Below, piece by piece: positions 61,235 through 64,000 of a stretch of DNA of 64,000 nucleotides. The notes beneath the pieces were generated by a model, which saw only the letters and a program-made list of their open reading frames with translations, searched no databases and had not been told where the DNA came from. Within the stretch, counting starts at the first letter, position 1; every line of letters begins with the position of its first letter. Origin of the DNA: Acinetobacter sp. ANC 3813 (lineage in GTDB: Bacteria > Pseudomonadota > Gammaproteobacteria > Pseudomonadales > Moraxellaceae); assembly GCF_002135435.1 (NCBI RefSeq), contig NZ_NEGK01000003.1:186001-250000 (forward strand), given 5' to 3'. A program made the translations under genes and the position numbers.

Positions 61235-61537
61235 TCAGCAAGGACATTTCTTCATATTCCCGCCTGCAGATGGATAACGCGCATCCACACAGTAACGGTA
61301 AAATGTTTTTGCATCCATTGCTTCTAAATCCGGATGATGCTTTTTCATATGTTCCAGATAGTTTTGATAATCTGGCACACCCACCATCAAACGAAAACTC
61401 TGCTGCAGACGCTGCCAAAGCGTTGCAATACGTGACCAATTTTTAGGATTCAGGATCAAATCCTTTTGCGACATGATGGTCATTTTGATGATTTTATAAA
61501 TCACCGTTTTACCACTTTTTGCAAATTTCAGATTCAT
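61235..61537 (-). CDS. YbdD/YjiX family protein (CstA partner)
   Basis: 100 residues from ATG 61537, chosen because AGGAG lies 6 bases upstream (the ATG at 61543 abuts it). The C-terminal half has V-G-V-P-D-Y-Q-N-Y-L-E-H-M-K-K-H-H-P and ends A-R-Y-P-S-A-G-G-N-M-K-K-C, as in the YbdD/YjiX (DUF466) family, always small and paired with CstA/BtsT pyruvate transporters. Family members are usually 65-70 residues; this one has a longer N-terminus, so a downstream start is possible. 13 bases after the cstA stop. Confidence 0.82.
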   Translation of the reverse strand: MNLKFAKSGKTVIYKIIKMTIMSQKDLILNPKNWSRIATLWQRLQQSFRLMVGVPDYQNYLEHMKKHHPDLEAMDAKTFYRYCVDARYPSAGGNMKKCPC

Positions 61538-61550
61538 CGCCATCTCCTGC

Positions 61551-63650
61551 TTAGTGCTGATTCGATGCGACAATATCTTCAGGATCGCGGTAAACTGCTT
61601 CTGATTCTTTCACTGTTGGCACTGGGCTGGCTAATGCTTTGCGGATCACGCCTATAGCAGCAATCAGCATTACGACAGCAACAATCATAAAGAATGCGCA
61701 TAAGGCCGCATTGATTTGATTAGACATCGCCACGGTCTGCATTTCCGCCATGGTTTTAGCTGGCGCCAAAAGTTCATTTTTAGCAATTGCAGCATTGAAG
61801 CGGTCGGCCTGCGCCAAGAAACCAATTTTCGGGTTTGTATGGAAGATTTTCTGCCAGCCTGCAGTCATACAGGTAATGAAAAGGAAAATGGTTGGAATAA
61901 TTGTGATCCACACATATTTTTCTTTCTTCATTTTGAACAAAATCACTGTACCCAAAATCAGCGCCATTGCTGCCAGCATTTGGTTACCAATACCAAACAG
62001 CGGCCATAAGCTGTTAATGCCACCCAGCGGATCGACTACGCCCTGATAAACAAAGAAGCCCCAGCCAGCAACTGCAACCGCTGTACCCAGCAAGTTACCA
62101 AAGAAGTTATGAGAGTTCTTCACTGCAGGAATAACAATACCTACAGTATCCTGCACCATAAAACGGCATGCGCGTGTACCCGCATCTACAGCAGTTAAAA
62201 TAAACAATGCTTCGAACAGAATTGCAAAGTGATACCAGAACGCCATCATTGAACGGTTATTAAAAATTTCCGTGATGATATGCGCCATACCAATAGCAAA
62301 AGTCGGTGCGCCTCCTGTACGTGACAGAATCGAGTTTTCACCCACTTCTTTCGCCAGTAGGCTAAGCGTTTCTGGCGTAACGACAAAACCAAGATTGCGC
62401 ACTGCTTCAGCTGCAGACTCTACAGTTGTACCCAGTACGGCCGCAGGCGCATTAATGGCAAAATAAACACCCGGCTCAAGCACAGTTGCACAAATCATTG
62501 CCATAATCGCAACGAATGACTCCATCAGCATGCCGCCGTAGCCAATCATGCGAATATCTGTTTCGTTGTTGACTAACTTTGGCGTTGTACCTGAAGAGAC
62601 TAATGCATGGAAGCCTGAAATTGCGCCGCAGGCAATGGTGATGAACAAAAATGGGAACATAGAGCCTGCAAATACAGGACCTGTTCCATCTACAAAATGC
62701 GTAACTGATGGCATTTTCAGCATAGGCATAGCCACCATAATGCCGAACGCCAAACCTGCAATTACACCAATTTTTAAGAACGTTGATAAATAATCACGCG
62801 GCGCAAGCAATAACCATACAGGCAATACTGACGCAACAAAGCCGTAACCAATCAGCCACCAGGTTAACTCCGTACCGCTCAGGGTAAAGAATGGGCCCCA
62901 GTATGGATGCTGTGCAATATCGCCGCCATAAATAATGCCGGCCATCATCAGCACAAAGCCAATGATTGAAACTTCAGCAATTTTACCTGGGCGCAGGAAA
63001 CGCATGTAAATGCCCATAAAAATTGCAATTGGCACCGTCGCAGCAATACTGAATACACCCCAAGGGCTATTGGTCAATGCTTTGACAACCACTAGGGCCA
63101 ATACAGCAAGGATGATGATCATTACACCTAAAGCACCCAGCATGACAATCACACCAGCGAAGGAACCCAGTTCCTGCTTGGCCATTTCACCCAGCGAACG
63201 TCCATCACGGCGCGTCGAGATAAACAGTACTAAAAAGTCCTGTACCGCACCGGCCAGCACCACACCAATTAAAAGCCAGAGTGTCCCCGGCAAATAACCC
63301 ATTTGCGCAGCGAGAATCGGCCCGACTAAAGGTCCAGCGCCAGCAATGGCTGCAAAGTGATGCCCAAACAAAACGCTTTTATTGGTCGGCACATAATCTA
63401 AGCCGTCATTCAGCCGATGCGCTGGCGTTAAACGCCGCGGATTGAGTTCAAAAACTTTGGTGGCGATAAATAAGCTATAAAAGCGGTATGCAATGCTGTA
63501 TACACAGATTGCTGCCAAAATAAGCCATACGGCATTCACATGCTCACCGCGGCTGACGGCAAGTATCCCAAAGGATACTGCGCCCACGATTGCAACCAAA
63601 ATCCAAATAAGTTTGGAAAATGGTCCTGACTTTTTTTGAATAGATTCCAT
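61551..63650 (-). CDS. cstA: CstA/BtsT-family pyruvate transporter
   Basis: 699 residues, a large polytopic membrane protein of the CstA family. G-H-H-F-A-A-I-A-G-A-G-P-L-V-G-P-I-L-A-A is the diagnostic N-terminal signature, with V-L-A-G-A-V-Q-D-F-L-V-L and G-T-R-A-C-R-F-M-V-Q-D later. About 16-18 TM segments. In E. coli, CstA and BtsT take up pyruvate by proton symport (and peptides were once proposed). SD GAGGGA before the ATG. Its YbdD partner follows directly in the same operon. Confidence 0.9.
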   Translation of the reverse strand: MESIQKKSGPFSKLIWILVAIVGAVSFGILAVSRGEHVNAVWLILAAICVYSIAYRFYSLFIATKVFELNPRRLTPAHRLNDGLDYVPTNKSVLFGHHFAAIAGAGPLVGPILAAQMGYLPGTLWLLIGVVLAGAVQDFLVLFISTRRDGRSLGEMAKQELGSFAGVIVMLGALGVMIIILAVLALVVVKALTNSPWGVFSIAATVPIAIFMGIYMRFLRPGKIAEVSIIGFVLMMAGIIYGGDIAQHPYWGPFFTLSGTELTWWLIGYGFVASVLPVWLLLAPRDYLSTFLKIGVIAGLAFGIMVAMPMLKMPSVTHFVDGTGPVFAGSMFPFLFITIACGAISGFHALVSSGTTPKLVNNETDIRMIGYGGMLMESFVAIMAMICATVLEPGVYFAINAPAAVLGTTVESAAEAVRNLGFVVTPETLSLLAKEVGENSILSRTGGAPTFAIGMAHIITEIFNNRSMMAFWYHFAILFEALFILTAVDAGTRACRFMVQDTVGIVIPAVKNSHNFFGNLLGTAVAVAGWGFFVYQGVVDPLGGINSLWPLFGIGNQMLAAMALILGTVILFKMKKEKYVWITIIPTIFLFITCMTAGWQKIFHTNPKIGFLAQADRFNAAIAKNELLAPAKTMAEMQTVAMSNQINAALCAFFMIVAVVMLIAAIGVIRKALASPVPTVKESEAVYRDPEDIVASNQH

Positions 63651-63772
63651 TTCAATCCCTCATATCTGTTTGCATTAAATCAGCTTTAAATTTTTTCTTG
63701 TTCGAGGTACTGCTGTTTCTTCCCTTGCGACTCTACTCCTGATGTTCTACTTTTCATGTAAGACTTTGGCAT

Positions 63773-63800
63773 AAAAAAAGGGATGATTTTCATCATCCCT
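63773..63800 (-). terminator. terminator after efp
   Basis: GGGATGAT / ATCATCCC arms with a T7 tail on the minus strand, 26 bases past the efp stop. Confidence 0.85.
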
Positions 63801-63826
63801 TCCAATAATAGTCTATTTTAAAACCA

Positions 63827-64000
63827 TTATGCACGTTCTAAATAATCGCCTGTACGAGTATCTACACGAACGCTTTCTTCTTGCTGTACGAACAATGGAA
63901 CACGTACAACTGCACCAGTTTCAAGCTTAGCAGGTTTACCGCCGCCGCCTGATGTATCACCGCGAACACCTGGATCAGTTTCAACGATCTTCAATACCAC
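63827..64000 (-). CDS. efp: elongation factor P, C-terminal part (cut by window edge)
   Basis: The last 57 codons are visible: [19 protein letters not shown], then [17 protein letters not shown] and [12 protein letters not shown]. This is domain III of EF-P, which relieves ribosome stalling at polyproline. The 5' part with the modified Lys lies outside the window. Confidence 0.93.
   Translation of the reverse strand: MVLKIVETDPGVRGDTSGGGGKPAKLETGAVVRVPLFVQQEESVRVDTRTGDYLERA

Noticed and set aside
61224..61439. Second minus-strand frame over the YbdD gene
   Set aside because: Out of frame with the recognisable YbdD motifs and lacks an SD.
62548..63297. Plus-strand frames opposite cstA
   Set aside because: Antisense shadows of a well-conserved gene; no SD and no recognisable motifs.

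Overview
The window looks like an Acinetobacter chromosome. Reasons: low-to-moderate GC with AT-rich spacers, a DcaP-type trimeric porin, several phenol-meta-pathway outer-membrane proteins, dca/pca-style beta-oxidation genes and an Acinetobacter-like EF-P. The genus is an inference from gene content; no database was consulted.

Bases 1-49800 form one large catabolic region. (a) 1-4640: a C-C-type alpha/beta hydrolase pair, a lipocalin-like protein, a class A FAD monooxygenase and an MFS importer. (b) 5578-16762: a second, paralogous FAD monooxygenase, two AAHS-type aromatic-acid transporters, a Bcr/CflA exporter, a BphB/HcaB-like dihydrodiol dehydrogenase, a MetA-type outer-membrane protein, a DUF2783 protein translationally coupled to an MhpA-like monooxygenase, and an OprD porin. 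(c) 16991-24669: a side-chain beta-oxidation set (ligase, thiolase, FadB-like, acyl-CoA dehydrogenase) facing a MarR-thioesterase pair. (d) 24961-30904: an MhpA/MhpC/BphC-like meta-cleavage operon carrying its own TetR gene, next to a LysR gene. (e) 31163-40467: a complete-looking cyclohexanecarboxylate route (AliA, AliB, BadK, BadH, BadI) to pimeloyl-CoA, with porin, MarR regulator and MFS transporter. (f) 40799-49806: a lower dicarboxylyl-CoA/glutaryl-CoA route (CaiB-like, GcdH, acyl-CoA dehydrogenase, hydratase, 3-hydroxyacyl-CoA dehydrogenase, 3-oxoadipyl-CoA-type thiolase) with an IclR regulator. Modules (e) and (f) fit end to end: ring to pimeloyl-CoA to glutaryl-CoA to acetyl-CoA.

Three catabolic genes carry clear lesions: an in-frame TGA in the thiolase (19451), an apparent one-base insertion in a G5 run of the extradiol dioxygenase (29816-29820), and an in-frame internal deletion in the CaiB-like CoA-transferase (about 41393). 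A near-palindromic 17-bp motif recurs at the promoters of module (f) and ahead of the IclR gene, and looks like that regulator's operator.

From 49800 to 57060 the sequence is AT-rich and gene-poor. It holds a heavily decayed IS5-family transposase, a cold-shock protein, a Blc-like lipocalin, a DUF2171 protein, several small hypothetical or broken genes and two tRNAs (initiator Met, Val-GAC). From 57062 to the end it is housekeeping: a TgpA-DUF58-MoxR operon, cstA with its ybdD partner, and the 3' end of efp.
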